Shown here: piece by piece, positions 53,301-63,711 of the stretch
How the letters are laid out: each line of letters begins with the position of its first letter
Position numbering within the stretch: the stretch's first letter is position 1
Assembly (NCBI GenBank): GCA_958450365.1
Contig: CAUEEP010000914.1
Coordinates: 682,001-746,000 of the forward strand
Length of the DNA stretch: 64,000 nt
From: Mesorhabditis belari
Taxonomy: Eukaryota; Nematoda; Chromadorea; Rhabditida; Rhabditidae
Direction: 5' to 3'
Notes under the pieces: generated by a model
Told to the model about the DNA's origin: nothing
The model's input: the letters and a program-made list of their open reading frames with translations, nothing else
The model's database searches: none
Program-made: the position numbers and the translations under genes

Positions 53301-55571
53301 TAACATTGGAAATTTTAACATTTGCACTCACCTCTTTGCAGTGACGAAAAAGATGAGATGCTATTGGAAAAAGGTTTCGAGAGGGAGAAAGATCAAGCAT
53401 CAGCAACGAGAAGATCCTATCACTCATTGCACGAGTTTGTTTTGCTATTTTTTTTCATCACCACAACGAATCACAAAGGTTTTCCAAGCACTGATTTTTC
53501 TGAATTCTCTTTTTGCACCGCATGACTCAGAGTTAACTGAAGATTTTCTTTGCTATTTTCTCAGAGTTGGGCAGATCAAAAACGTGAGCCGGGACTCGAA
53601 CCCGCGACCTTCCGCTTACTAGACAACAGTGCTAACCACTACACCACAACGCACTAGACTCCCTTGACTCCAGAGGGAGTCAAGTCATCGTAAACCAAAA
53701 AAACGGGCAACCAAAAACGGGGCCACCGCGGTATGACCGAGAATTACGCCTCGGTCAACAAGTACACGGTGGCCTAGTGGATAGTATGCTCGACCTCCGT
53801 GCAGCTCTCCCTGGTTCGAGCCCCGAACTGACAGCCACTTTTTGCTTATTGAAAGGTCTACACAGGCTTTCTCTAATCAGATGGGGCAGATCAAAAACGT
53901 GCTTGGACTTGAACCCGACCCTTCCCTTAACCCGACCTGCCCCAAGCAACCGTGCTAACCACTACACCACAACAGACTTGATCTCCCTTCCCCCAGAAGG
54001 GGTTAACTTCAGCTTAGAGTCAATTATCTCAAAAAAACCTTTCAGTCTTGTCATGGAAGAATCGGTGAAATATGTCTCAGCAGACGGTCAAGAGACCTCA
54101 TTCCTCAAATCGTTGACTTTCGCTGTGGCCATGTCGTTTCACTCAATTCTGGAAGGATTCGCTTTGGGGGTACAGGTGAGTTGATTACAAAAGAAGAATT
54201 CAATCCAAAGCATAAAGCAGATCAGATCTAGCAGATCTAGCAGATCTAGACGCTATTCTATTGTCGGCGCTATTGTCATTTTTCTTTAAATCCTCTCATT
54301 TCTAGGACACACCCAAGCGAATTTTCACTCTTTTCCTTTCACTTATCCTTCACAAAGGAATCGAAGCGTTCTCGGTGGGATTGCAAATCTCGAAGGCGAA
54401 CACAAAGAGAGTCAAGGTATTTCTTGTAAGACATAAGGCTTCACCATTGAGCTGTAGCTGTGATAGAGCTTTGATAGAGCTGTGATAGAGTTGTGATAGA
54501 GCTGTGATAGAGTTGTGATAGAGCTATGATAGAGCTGTGATAGAGCATTTGTCCAAAGCGAGAGGTCACGAGTCCCAGCCATCTCTATCTTTTGAATGAT
54601 TCAATCTATCAGGTTGTCGTTTGCACAATTCTCATCTACGCCCTCATGACACCAATCGGAAGTGCGCTGGGCACATGGCTTGAGGTTTGATTTGGGCGTT
54701 TTTCGAGCGCTTTCACCTTTGCTGTTAAATCGTTAAATCGTTTCGAAGTTTCGCAAAGAAGATCGCTTACAAATGCTAAAAAAACCTAAAACCCATTCTT
54801 TCTTTAAGCATTCAGATAATTTCTGAAAAATTCTAGACCTCCGACATCGATCCATTGCACAAAGAGGGGGCCATTGTAATCTTGGAGAGTTTGGCCGCTG
54901 GAACATTCATCTATGTGACATTCTTGGAGGTGAGTGAAGGGTCAGGAGAAAAGCTGAATGCAATTCACCCGGTTGATCCGTTCATTGACAAAAACCCAAT
55001 TCAAGGTGTTGGCTTCTGAGAAAGAGAACGAGCACGACTCATTGAAGCAATTGTTGGCGATTTTTATTGGTTTCGTCGTCATCACAGCATTACAATTCGC
55101 TTTCGGGTGAGGAAAACTTTCAAAAAGCATTTTTGGCCTACAAAAAGCCTACTTTTTGACCTACAAAAAGCCTACTTTTTGACCTACAAAAAGGCCTACA
55201 AAAAGGCCCACAAAAAGCCTACATTTTGGCCTACAAAAAGCCTACATTTTGGCCTACAAAAAGCCTACATTTTGGCCTACAAAAAGCCTACTTTTTCTCC
55301 AAAACTATATAAATGCACCACTTTTGGCGTATCCACTACATTTCTCATACATATTTTTCTACTTATATTTATTTATATTTATATATTTTTAAACTATTCA
55401 AAACGTTTAGCCAGCTATTAAAAGAAAACGATAGAGGTATATTGCTTCGCTTTTTTTGCAAAATTTGAATAAATTTAAAACTAAGCCCTATTTTTTAGTG
55501 GTCATGGCGCTCACACGGGTGCTCACGAGCACGAGCACTCAACAACTACCACCATGGTGCCTGGACATTAA
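47351..55571 (+). CDS. ZIP (SLC39) family zinc/iron transporter, complete, 13 exons, 417 residues
   Basis: Moves Zn2+ or related metals into the cytosol. Exons: 47351-47401, 50076-50159, 51052-51182, 51753-51870, 52239-52355, 53141-53220, 53342-53434, 54046-54175, 54306-54416, 54613-54684, 54837-54929, 55006-55106, 55499-55571; every phase matches. Membrane spans: TM1 (QNILLQTCLALAMFITTAVA), TM2 (LSLLSCFSGGVFMATCFLDI), TM3 (FFICIGFFVVYLIEEACIK), a His-rich cytosolic loop (GGHHGHSHGNG) with a charged linker, TM4 with HSILEGFALG, TM5 with HKGIEAFSVG (metal-binding His/Glu pair), TM6 (VVCTILIYALMTPIGSALG), TM7 (SLAAGTFIYVTFLE), TM8 (FIGFVVITALQFAFG). The SLC39A1/2/3-like subfamily fits best. Unusual: a His-rich tail after TM8 (HGAHTGAHEHEHS). 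The introns hold seven or more minisatellites, two tRNA-like SINE copies and a MITE. Confidence 0.95.
47555..47910. repeat. Array GCCAGAGCTTGAGC (ZIP intron 1)
   Basis: About 24 units of 14-16 bp; several contain CTTACAG, an acceptor-like string in the gene's sense direction. Confidence 0.85.
47985..48145. repeat. Dispersed repeat GGGTGTGTTTATGAGTGAAC, copy 2
   Basis: Same orientation and nearly the same sequence as 46081-46240. Confidence 0.8.
48690..48910. repeat. Array CAGCATCTTGTAGC/CAGCAGCTTTGC
   Basis: About 15 alternating units in ZIP intron 1. Confidence 0.85.
49050..49275. repeat. Array TTCGAGCTCGATTCTAGTCC
   Basis: About nine units of 24 bp in ZIP intron 1. Confidence 0.82.
49733..50020. 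mobile_element. MITE CTACCGTAAATACTGTAATA, copy 2
   Basis: Inverse orientation relative to 32091-32370, with the same termini and internal GGTATCAAAAAATAGC hairpin. It ends about 55 bp before the exon-2 acceptor of ZIP. Confidence 0.8.
50300..50557. repeat. SINE-like unit: two head-to-head tRNA-like modules, copy 1
   Basis: Minus-strand module 50300-50371: acceptor TGCGTTG pairs with TGGCGCA using wobbles, D-arm GTGT...ACAC, loop CCAGTAA, T-arm CGGGTTCGAGTCCCG; the anticodon stem does not pair. Plus-strand module 50486-50555: GGTGGC at the start pairs with GCCACC at the end, with GGTTCGGGTCC as T-arm. Spacer CTTGACTTCAGAGGGAGTCA... Lies in ZIP intron 2. Promoter-like A and B boxes could drive Pol III transcription; probably a tRNA-derived SINE rather than working tRNAs. 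Confidence 0.65.
51180..51415 (+). repeat. Tandem copies of the ZIP exon-3 splice donor (ATCAAGTAAGT)
   Basis: The exon ends ATCAA|GTAAGT, and the next 230 bp repeat TATCAAGTAAG / TTCAAGTAAG about 22 times. Each unit recreates the donor context AAGTAAGT. Confidence 0.9.
51490..51740. repeat. Array TGAAATCTCGAAAAGCTGAG
   Basis: About eight units of 31 bp in ZIP intron 3. Confidence 0.85.
51895..52130. repeat. Array TGGTGAAAGGCTGTAGAACT
   Basis: About eight units of roughly 27 bp in ZIP intron 4. Confidence 0.85.
52500..53145 (+). repeat. Array TCTAGACGATATCTAGACGA containing a real splice acceptor
   Basis: About 60 units of 11 bp, organised in larger blocks each containing AATTTCTGGATTTCTAGACG. 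The acceptor of ZIP exon 6 (GGATTTCTAG|ACGAAACC) is the last block's own sequence. Confidence 0.9.
53585..53980. repeat. SINE-like unit, copies 2 and 3, in ZIP intron 7
   Basis: 53585-53655 (minus, CTAGTAA loop, GGGTTCGAGTCCCGG) and 53767-53840 (plus, GGTGGCCTAGTGGATAGTAT) repeat the head-to-head layout of 50300-50557. The shared spacer is GGGAGTCAAGTCATCGTAAA. A third, partial minus module follows at 53890-53980. Confidence 0.65.
54455..54548. repeat. Array GTGATAGAGCT
   Basis: About eight units in ZIP intron 9. Confidence 0.8.
55130..55295. repeat. Array CCTACAAAAAGCCTACTTTT
   Basis: About eight units in the last ZIP intron. Confidence 0.8.
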
Positions 55572-56274
55572 TTATTTCGTCAATTCAACTACAGTAAACC
55601 CTGGGACTAATATATCGAACAGTACATTGGATTTTGTAGAGTATTAATTGAAAATAGGCTACTGTACTGCTATGAGTGCCGTAATCCGACCAATTTGCAC
55701 TATAAGTTGGATTACTGTAGCTTCTTGCTATTTCATAGTATTCTTACAGTATTTCTCTAGCCTTCATTGTATTTGATGAGAAATCTACTTTTTAGCAAAT
55801 TACGATCTGGATTACGGTAGCCTCAAAAAATTTAAGTGCCTTTTACCTGTTTGCCATTATTTTTTCGCCAGATCTACCTTAATTTCATCTTTTTCTCAAA
55901 AAAAGCGGTGCTTCTCATAAAAAAAATGATTCACTTATTCAAAAACGTTCACTTTTACAAACTTCCATGTGATTTTTCGTGTAACTTTATAGTTTTTATG
56001 CTAATATTCGATGCGTTTCACACGGATGAAAAATGCTGTGCATTCAAAAGCTTTAATCCATCCAAAAAAATTGAAAAATTTCTTTGAAAAACCCTAATAT
56101 CTATCCACCATTTTCAAGCATCCCGGTTTGTTGTTGTCACAAAAACTCACGATTGTCATTTTTATTTTCTTGTACTTTCTATTAGTTCTTTAGAGGTCTA
56201 TGCATTTCAATTGTGTATTTGTAATAAAAATGATTTGGTAAAAAAGAAAAAACAATACCCGTAAAAGAACAGAT
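55572..56274. other. Convergent 3' region between ZIP and eme-1
   Basis: The plus-strand ZIP and minus-strand eme-1 converge here. AT-rich, no repeat of note. On the minus strand AATAAA overlaps the eme-1 stop region (GAATAAATC). Confidence 0.5.
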
Positions 56275-59220
56275 TTATTCAACGATGGACGTTCCGTTGG
56301 TGTCACTCAACATTCGCACCAGTCGCACCGCCATTGCCACACCGACTCGACGTCCGTTTTCGGCAACCTAAAAGCAAAAATATCTAGAGCAAGGAAACAA
56401 CTTCAATTTCAGTTGTTCAAGAAAATGCGATCTTACCAAATCAGCAATCTGCTTCGTTGCCACATCAACACCAACACTTCGAATCCAATCGATACCTATA
56501 GAGATTTAAATGCAACTCAAATGTGAAAGCAAAAACCTTGCACTGGGTTCTCAATTTTTCGCATGATCGCTCTTCTTGAGGCATCGGAAAGACGATATAT
56601 CCTTGACAACATTAGGCTCCACCAATCCTTCACAAGATCGGGCCCATCTCGGATTCCCTAAAAGCGAACTTTAAATTTTGCACTTAAATAGCTTAAAGGG
56701 CATAATTTTCTTACCTTTGCCCCATCCTGAAATTGCGCACTCGAGTGGCCGGTGTGTGGGTTAAATTTCGCCAATCCTTTTGTCATTTGCACAAGATGAT
56801 GCGCCAGAATGTCTGCATTTTCACAGATCTTCAGCTGTGCGCGCAATGAGGCAAACAAGTCGATATTGAGCGAGAAGAGCTGAAAGATCCAACCTATGAG
56901 TGAAACATAAAGTAATACCTTATTCGCGGAGATTTTTGGCAGTCCGAGACACGCAATCACCAAATGCGAGGTGCCGAGCGGGAGTGAAAGCTGAAAATCG
57001 AGAAAACGCTCGATCATCACTTATTTTATCCACAACTTACCTTAATCCTTTCAACTGTTCTGCCAAAAATCTTGTTTTCATTCGTCAGCGCTTCCCCGGT
57101 GATCACGTAAACGAAAAAGGATTGAGTTTCCTAAAAGCGCAAATTTTTAATGCCAACATACTTAACTACTATTTAAAAATTTACTTGATACTCAAATCTT
57201 TCCACATCTCCATCGTCTTTCTCGGCGATGTCAATATAGGCTCGGTGGAATTCGATCTAAAATTTGTTGTGCATATCCCCAGGATAAAAATCCACGTTCC
57301 ACGGGATATGATTAGTAACACAAACCAGTTCTGGGTCTTGTCCATCTGTGATCACTTGGAGTTGCTTCTCCAAATCACGGTCAGCGAAAGCACACCTAAT
57401 CGCCGTCTCAAAGCCATCGAAAAAAGAAAATTTAGAGTTCCAAAAAAAGAGCTGTCAATAATTTTAGATTTTTAAAAACCCACCAAACTTCTCAAAAATC
57501 GAGCGTCTCACATGGCAGAACAGATATTTCTCAGCGTTGGTCTTAGTCGAAGATTGAATTTCGCGTTCGATTCGCGCGCGTTTCTTTTCAACCTATTGTA
57601 TTACTTCGATCACACTAGAAGCAGATTACAAACAAACTTCTTTTTGTTGTTTTTCGGCAAGTCGCTTCCGTTGTTTAGCTTCTTTTTCTTCCTAAAACAA
57701 TGTAGTTGTCAAAATCCATGGCAAATACAACTAACCACTTTCACTGCAAGCTCATCTTTCCGTATTAGTCGTTTTGTCTCTCGTTGTTTCTAAGAAAAAT
57801 TTTGATCAGTTTAGATTTTCTTTTCCTACCGCTTTTTGCTCCTTCTCACTAATTTCTTCGTTCAACTCTTCCATATCCTGTCGTTTTTGTGGCTTCAACA
57901 ATGGGTCATTTTTATCTAAAATCAACACTTTAGTAAAAAAAATTAGCCTTAAAAAAAGTTTCACACCGATTTTCTTTGTAGTTGCCTGATCGTTCTCCTT
58001 TTCTTCCACAGTTAAGCTAGACGAATTGCTTGGTGGGGTAAATAGTTTCTAAAATGAATATTCAGCTGTTCGAAAGAGTACCTAAAAGCCTATTAAAATA
58101 TAAAAAACGAACTTTATCCATCTTTTGCTCTTCTCGAAACGAGTCGTCATCCAAAACAATCAAATCGGGTGAAAATTTTCGGCTCATCGACGGAAAAATC
58201 GGTGGTGGGTCAAACTGGATAAACATGATTGGAGAATCACTGCTTTTCCAATCAAAAGACAGCATGAATTCCATAAACTTAAGCTCAGAAGAGAGAGTAA
58301 ACTTTAAAGATCCACCTGCTTTCCATCAAGTCCATCCACAAACGAGTCTTCGATGATCGATAAATTTGGTGTCTTCTTCGTACTCGGGTTGATTGATGCT
58401 GAAGTTGTCTAAATAAAAATTATAGAATTGTATTTTAGCGTGCAAATTCTCAAACTTAGAGCTAGTAAGATACCTGTTGATGACTCAAAAATGATTCTTC
58501 AATGACAAACATTGGCGAGTCCTCCTTGGAATTGATTAAATCTGCTTGAACAGGCGGTGGTGATTGCTTCTAAAATAAAAACAACGTTAGAGACTTGAAA
58601 TTAGTTCTAGAAATTTGAGTTATTCATAGATCCTAAAGATATAAAATTAGAAACGCACACTTTCCTTAAAAATACCTCTTCTTTATTCAATTTACAGTTG
58701 AATGAGCTCTCAAAAGAAGATCGTTTGCGTGAACTTCGACGAGAACTTTCACCAGTTGATCGAGTTGGCGTTAGGGTAACCTGAAAAGGAAAGTGGCCAT
58801 ATAAAAAAACAAAATTGGCTTCAGTAAGACTTCAGTAAAAACAAACAAACTTTATTTTGCATACACAGAAACGAATCCTCAACAATCGAGCTTTCCAGCG
58901 ATCCATTAAGCAACAATTGGACGGTATTTGAAGTAGATGGAACCGGCTAAAAGAAAAGATATGTAATACGCTCTCTAAAAGATTTTTAGCAACATTTACT
59001 ACTGAAAAACTGTTTGATCCAACCAAATTTCACAACACTCTTGACTACAAGTGTTGTGGTTTAGTTTGTTACTGGATTCATGCAAAATTTTTGCACATAA
59101 ACGTTAAGAGTTCTCCTCTCAAGACTTTTACATTTTACAATATCTTTTCTCAAATTTTACCTCTTTTTCCTTCGTCGTTTCCCCATCAGAAAGCCAAACG
59201 ATGTCGCTGTCATCGGCCAT
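56275..59220 (-). CDS. eme-1: EME1/MMS4, non-catalytic subunit of the MUS81 structure-specific endonuclease
   Basis: Partner of MUS81 in cutting branched DNA during replication-fork repair and crossover processing; nuclear. Exons from 59161-59220 (MADDSDIVWLSDGETTKEKE) through 58851-58946, 58676-58780, 58474-58569, 58316-58408, about 58113-58270, about 57965-58048 and onward to a stop at 56275. The N-terminal half is disordered with acidic hydrophobic patches (DIVWLSD, SIVEDSF, FVIEESF, SIIEDSF, LIVLDDDSF) that look like SUMO-interaction motifs. Then a charged coiled coil (EEKEAKQRKRLAEKQQKE, VEKKRARIEREIQ), the degenerate ERCC4-type nuclease fold (NHIPWNVDFYPG, FFVYVITGEALTNEN) and the C-terminal helix-hairpin-helix part (KDWWSLMLSRIYRLSDASRR, GRRVGVAMAVRLVRML). 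Order and C-terminal motifs match EME1. One intron near 57430 has no clear AG acceptor at the expected place. Confidence 0.88.
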
Positions 59221-59775
59221 ACCCGGAAATAGATGAACCGTTAGAAATAAAAGCTGCCTCAAAAGATTTCAAACTGGAAAAAGGTGATAAAAATGAGCGA
59301 TAAAAGGTTTCAATACAAAATTCCTAATTTGATATCTTTACCTCCAGTACTCTTAGGATTTACATGTCGAAACCGGTCAAAATAGGCTCTTTGTAAGTTC
59401 CATCGCTGGCCAAAAAACATCTGCAAATAGAGGGATTCACAGCATTGTTTTACTTTTTGAATGCTTGATCTTAAAGATCTGGAAAAAGATATGTTTAGAT
59501 CCACAACTACAGAAAAAATTTGATTTGGCAAAAACATAACGTTTTTAAAAACGATTCTGTGAACCCCCAAAACTTTGATCAGAATTTCCAGCAAACAAAA
59601 CGTGAAATTCAACGATATTAAGATTTTAACGAATCTCCGCCGTTCTTTCACAAATATTTAACATACTTCAAAGATTTATAGCAAATAGTGCATGATATCA
59701 ATGTGCAAAGAAAGAGTAACAAGAAAAATAAGTTTTAGAACAATACTAACAAAATCTGTACAACGTAAAAGCAAC
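59221..59775. other. Region between eme-1 and the F-box-like gene
   Basis: Two same-strand genes are separated by about 550 bp. An acceptor-like CTTTTTCCAG lies near 59275, a possible trans-splice site for eme-1. Minus-strand ORF fragments here (MFFGQRWNLQRAYFDRF) are not recognised. Spacing is loose for an operon. Confidence 0.4.
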
Positions 59776-60990
59776 CTATTCGGGCAAATACTTGAAAAGA
59801 TGAATCATCATTTGCGCGTTTTCGAGAATATCCTGGAATGAGACCATGATGACGCACGTTTTCCCAATGGAATCAATCCTTTTCTTGTAGAAATACTTAG
59901 CTTTTCCGGAAAAGTCAAGCTCAAAATCTCGGTATCCATCAAAACATGACCAGTTAAAAGCATTCCAAAAGTGACAATCGTGTTTCTTCGGGTCAGCGAT
60001 GAGTTTCATCATGTATTTGGCTTCAATTGAATTTAAACCCACCTTTTCGAAAGAAAACAGTCCGCCAATTTCGGTAGCGTGCATCTCCAAAATGCTTTCT
60101 GTATAGCACTGCAACTGTCCTGTCATTATAACGTAGAGTGCATCGTCATTTGGAAGACCCGTTTCTAAAATTGTTTCAACAGCTCCAAAAAAGCTCCCAA
60201 CTGTATCTTCGCGACTCCAAATCATTCGATTGTTAGCCTTTTTCAAACCATTCGAATAGAGGTCCATAAAATTGGTTGACGCAAACATTCGACAATCGGA
60301 AAGCACCGGCTTCTGCAGTATATTCTCGAAGTATTTTTTAACCACTTCAACCATTTCTGCATCAGGCGCATTGCGTACAAGCCAACACCGCGGATCATCA
60401 AAATGAGTCAATGAAACGATGCATGAATTGAGGACCCTTCCCTCGAGTTTGTTGAGAAATTGACGAACCACTGGAAACGGGGCCTGGAGTGCGAAATCGT
60501 AGATCATTCTTTGCTGATGACGCTTCAACTTGAGGCAATCGGCCAGCTGCGCGAACTTGTCGAAAACAAATTGATTGGCGATATCCACTCGATAGTCGAT
60601 GATGATTCGTTCGCAAAACTTGATCTTTCCAATAAGCGCGAAAACGGTTTTCTTGTGCTCGGTTTGAAATTTGCTTAGGTTTCTCTGATTTCCATGAAAA
60701 AACAACATCATTTTTCTAATGTTATGTGGAGACACCATGAAGCCGATGAAATCCTCGGGCGTTGTTTGGATTTCGAGAAGAATATCGTCGTGCTCGGGCA
60801 TCTTTGCTTTTGGAGCCCTCGGTACGCGTGACACGGTCAGTTTGTGGACTTTCTGAGGAAACGGTCCATTCTTGAAGACGTGGTCGCGAAAATATTGGTG
60901 GCACCTCATCAACTCAAGTTTTTCTGCCACTCCGACGTGTTGCAGCACCATTTCTCGGAGCTCTGGTGACAGTTCACCAAACGGAATCAT
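59776..60990 (-). CDS. F-box-like nematode protein, single exon, 404 residues
   Basis: Residues 4-40 (PFGELSPELREMVLQHVGV ... LELMRCHQYFRDHVF) resemble an F-box, the Skp1-binding helix bundle of SCF ubiquitin ligase adaptors. The rest has no recognised domain but a normal, non-repetitive composition. The ATG is 9 nt after an acceptor (CTATTTTTCAG|GCATCGACC), so trans-splicing is likely. Such intronless F-box-like genes expand rapidly in nematodes. A piece of this gene (about residues 267-298, VETILETGLPNDDALYVIM) is copied in inverted orientation at about 61395-61485. Role as substrate adaptor is inferred only. Confidence 0.7.
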   Translation of the reverse strand: MIPFGELSPELREMVLQHVGVAEKLELMRCHQYFRDHVFKNGPFPQKVHKLTVSRVPRAPKAKMPEHDDILLEIQTTPEDFIGFMVSPHNIRKMMLFFHGNQRNLSKFQTEHKKTVFALIGKIKFCERIIIDYRVDIANQFVFDKFAQLADCLKLKRHQQRMIYDFALQAPFPVVRQFLNKLEGRVLNSCIVSLTHFDDPRCWLVRNAPDAEMVEVVKKYFENILQKPVLSDCRMFASTNFMDLYSNGLKKANNRMIWSREDTVGSFFGAVETILETGLPNDDALYVIMTGQLQCYTESILEMHATEIGGLFSFEKVGLNSIEAKYMMKLIADPKKHDCHFWNAFNWSCFDGYRDFELDFSGKAKYFYKKRIDSIGKTCVIMVSFQDILENAQMMIHLFKYLPE

Positions 60991-61369
60991 GGTCGATGCC
61001 TGAAAAATAGAAAATTAGGAAAACATTTTAGGAAAACAGAAAAGAAGAACAAAAAAAATTGGGGTGCTAGTAAAAGCGCGAAATTATTTCCGCCACGTAT
61101 CATTTGCGCCAAAATTGCGCTTTTCAACACACTTTCCTACCAACTCTGATTGAAAAATGGATTTTTTTTCAGCTTTTCTTCGTCGAATCGGGCTATTTTG
61201 CCGCCTTCACCGGCTCTGAAGCATAAGAACGATAGAGAGTAAAGAGCCCAACCCGGGACGCAAAAATGACTGTTTTTGGGGTCTGTATAGGTATTTAAAC
61301 GTGTTTTCTAAATGAAAACAATGAGAACTAAAAAAAGTTGGTTAGAAGTTGGGAAAAATGGATTTATTA

Positions 61370-61502
61370 CAGTGATTTTCATAAGTGTAAATTTTCTTGG
61401 AGCTGTTGGAACAATTTTCGAAACAGGTCTTCCAAATGACGATGCACTCTACGTTATAATGACAGGACAGTTGCAGTGCTATTTTTTCATAAGTGTAAAA
61501 AA
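61370..61502 (+). pseudogene. Copied fragment of the F-box-like gene flanked by short direct repeats
   Basis: The plus strand encodes GAVGTIFETGLPNDDALYVI..., matching about residues 266-298 of the minus-strand neighbour, with few changes. TTTTCATAAGTGTAAA stands directly on both sides (about 61377 and 61484). Too short to function. Confidence 0.8.
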
Positions 61503-61815
61503 CGTGACGCTTCTGCCAGCACCCCAACAAATTTCTACTTGACTAAGAAATACGAAAATGATAGATTTTGCGTTTGAATCCAATTAAATAGCTTAGGAAC
61601 CTTGAAAGAGATATTCAGCTTTTCAATTGAGTATTTTTATTTTGCTTTTTGATTATAAAGTTAGCGAAGCGCCACAAATGGAGCATTTTTTTTCGGTGTT
61701 TACTAATCATTTTTTTTGTTTTTTGACTTACGATTCAACTTTTTGAACATATTTTTTTAATAAATTGCTTTTAGCGCCAAATCGTCGATAACGTTTCTCT
61801 TAACGATCATCGATA

Positions 61816-63711
61816 ATGGTGCAACATGTAAGGGTTTGCTTTTGTAAACTGTTGTTTGTCAAATATTAGGTTGATGCATAAGTCTTTTTGTTCCTTTTCG
61901 TCTGCCGTTTCAAGCCAACAAATGCACCAATTAAACTACGGTTGATTTCATTAGAAAAAGCAATTATTTTTCTGCAAAATAACATTAAAACGGGTTTAAA
62001 AATATTTTATGCCTGGATTTTCTTGAGAGTATGAAGTCGGGTAGTCAAAAAGGGCTAACTCGATGATGCGGTTTAGACACCTTAGCTAAAGAAAACCTAT
62101 CTTCGTGTCAATAGATAAAAGATAGAGAAAAAAAAGTTTGATATTTCGCCAAAATTTCAGAGAAATTCATTCAGCCAATTTTTCCGTAGAGTTTTTTATA
62201 GATTTTTACGAAAAAGGCGTTTTTCACTCTCGCATTTGCTTGAAAGTGAACCGAAATTGATTTTAAAAGATGGAAATTGAACAAAAAACACTTTTTTTAT
62301 AGAGCAAACTATAGATTAATTGGTGAATTTGTTACTTTTTAACAGAAGTACGAAAAAAACGAAAAGACTTATGCATCAACCTATTAGAATAATTACTTTG
62401 ATATTTCAAAAAATTTATTGAATGTTCAAGTTTAGAAGAAGTTCGCGAGCAGCTCGGACGAAGAAGATGAAAAGAAAAAGAAGAAATCGGAGAAAAGGTT
62501 AGTGTTTAACTGATGTACTTCAAGTTTCTAGTTACTAGACATCATAATTTTAGACTTTACGTATGAATTAGCTAATTCTTGATGACTTCCGAAACCCAAA
62601 ATTGTGTTTAGTGATTTGATTCGACAAACGGAGCACGACCGGGCGAAGAGACAAGAGCGGAAAGATCGAAATGAGCGCGATGAATCTCGAGAAGATCGAC
62701 GGAAGCAACGGAAAGTCGATGAAGAAGAAAGGGAGAGGACCGATAGAGGAAATAAAGCTAAGGTAGCTTACATTATTATTAGATAAGAGTTATTACAATC
62801 AAGGAAAATTTATTCTTTTAGAAAAAGAGACACGATGAGGACAAGTTGAGACAAGAGAAGGGGAAAATTCGCCGGGAAAGGTTTGAAACTTTTGTTGTTT
62901 TAAAAGAATGCGCACTTTTTATGGCAAACCTGAAACCTACTGAGCTTAGCAATTGGTCTTAAATTGGCATCTTTCGATTTGTGAACAAATTTAAAGCTAT
63001 ACCGAAATCTAAAGACCTGAATTACCATGTTTTTTATTCAGAGAAGAACGTGAGTCATCCGATGCACCGGCTTGGTCGACAAATCGCGTCAAAGAGCACG
63101 CGGCGAAAATCAAAGAACGCAAACTGTTGTGGCAAGGCAAACGGGAATCGGATGTGAATGAAACGGTTTGTTGTTGGCTTTAAAAAGGTTAACGATATGT
63201 AACTTGCCATTTCTTCACTTTTTAGGATCAACCATCAACCTCATTCACTGATCAACAAGCTGTGAAGAATATTGGTAGGTTTCTATACTAAAAGTTGGTA
63301 TCTAATTATGTTAAAAAGCCGAAGTTTTAAAATGTTTTCATTCAGGAATGTGGTCATCAGCAATTGCAGCCACTGGTGTCGACGATAAACAAGCGGAGAA
63401 GTTCAAGAAATTGCTGGGATTTAAAGGAGCACAAAAGGATGTGAAGGAGGTAGTTTGTCTATAGTTAGAATTAATTTAGGAATTGTACTCAAGCGAAACA
63501 GCTTAGTTTACGAACTGTACCGCCCGTTTTTAAAAATTTTAATAGTCAAAAACAAAAGCTGCTGAAATCCCCATAAATAGTGCATTTTTCAGTCAACCGC
63601 CTCAAATGTGAATGCGGAACGAGCGAAACAACAGAATCTCCTCAGCTCGCTCGATCAGCAATTCTCGACGGCTCGCCAAATGACTCGAAATTCACGTGGA
63701 TCCGGTCTCGG
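61816..63711 (+). CDS. RSRC2-like SMAP-domain nuclear protein
   Basis: Exons: 61816-61827 (only MVQH), 62436-62497, 62612-62762, 62822-62880, 63042-63165, 63226-63274, 63346-63449, 63593-63711; phases agree throughout. The N-terminal half is Arg/Lys/Asp/Glu rich (KKFASSSDEEDEKKKKKSEK; EHDRAKRQERKDRNERDESR), typical of RS-type coiled-coil nuclear proteins. The C-terminal part has WSTNRVKEHAAKIKERKLLW, EKFKKLLGFKGAQKD and LLSSLDQQFSTARQMT ending RGSGLG, the small-acidic-protein (SMAP) domain as in RSRC2. A role in RNA processing is likely from the family, not shown here. The last codons are uncertain: acceptors at 63774, 63847 and 63957 all continue the frame (the first two to a stop). Intron 1 contains a mariner-type MITE. 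Confidence 0.8.
61865..62386. mobile_element. Mariner-type MITE in intron 1 of the RSRC2-like gene
   Basis: AGGTTGATGCATAAGTCTTT on the left is mirrored by AAAAGACTTATGCATCAACC on the right, about 520 bp apart, with no transposase. The right arm (TAACAGAAGTACGAAAAAA) resembles sequence near 8080 in lpd-3. Confidence 0.82.

Noticed and set aside
54942..55130. Minus-strand ORF over ZIP exons
   Set aside because: Antisense shadow of the transporter.
60460..60678. Plus-strand ORF within the F-box-like gene
   Set aside because: Shadow of the 404-residue minus-strand frame.
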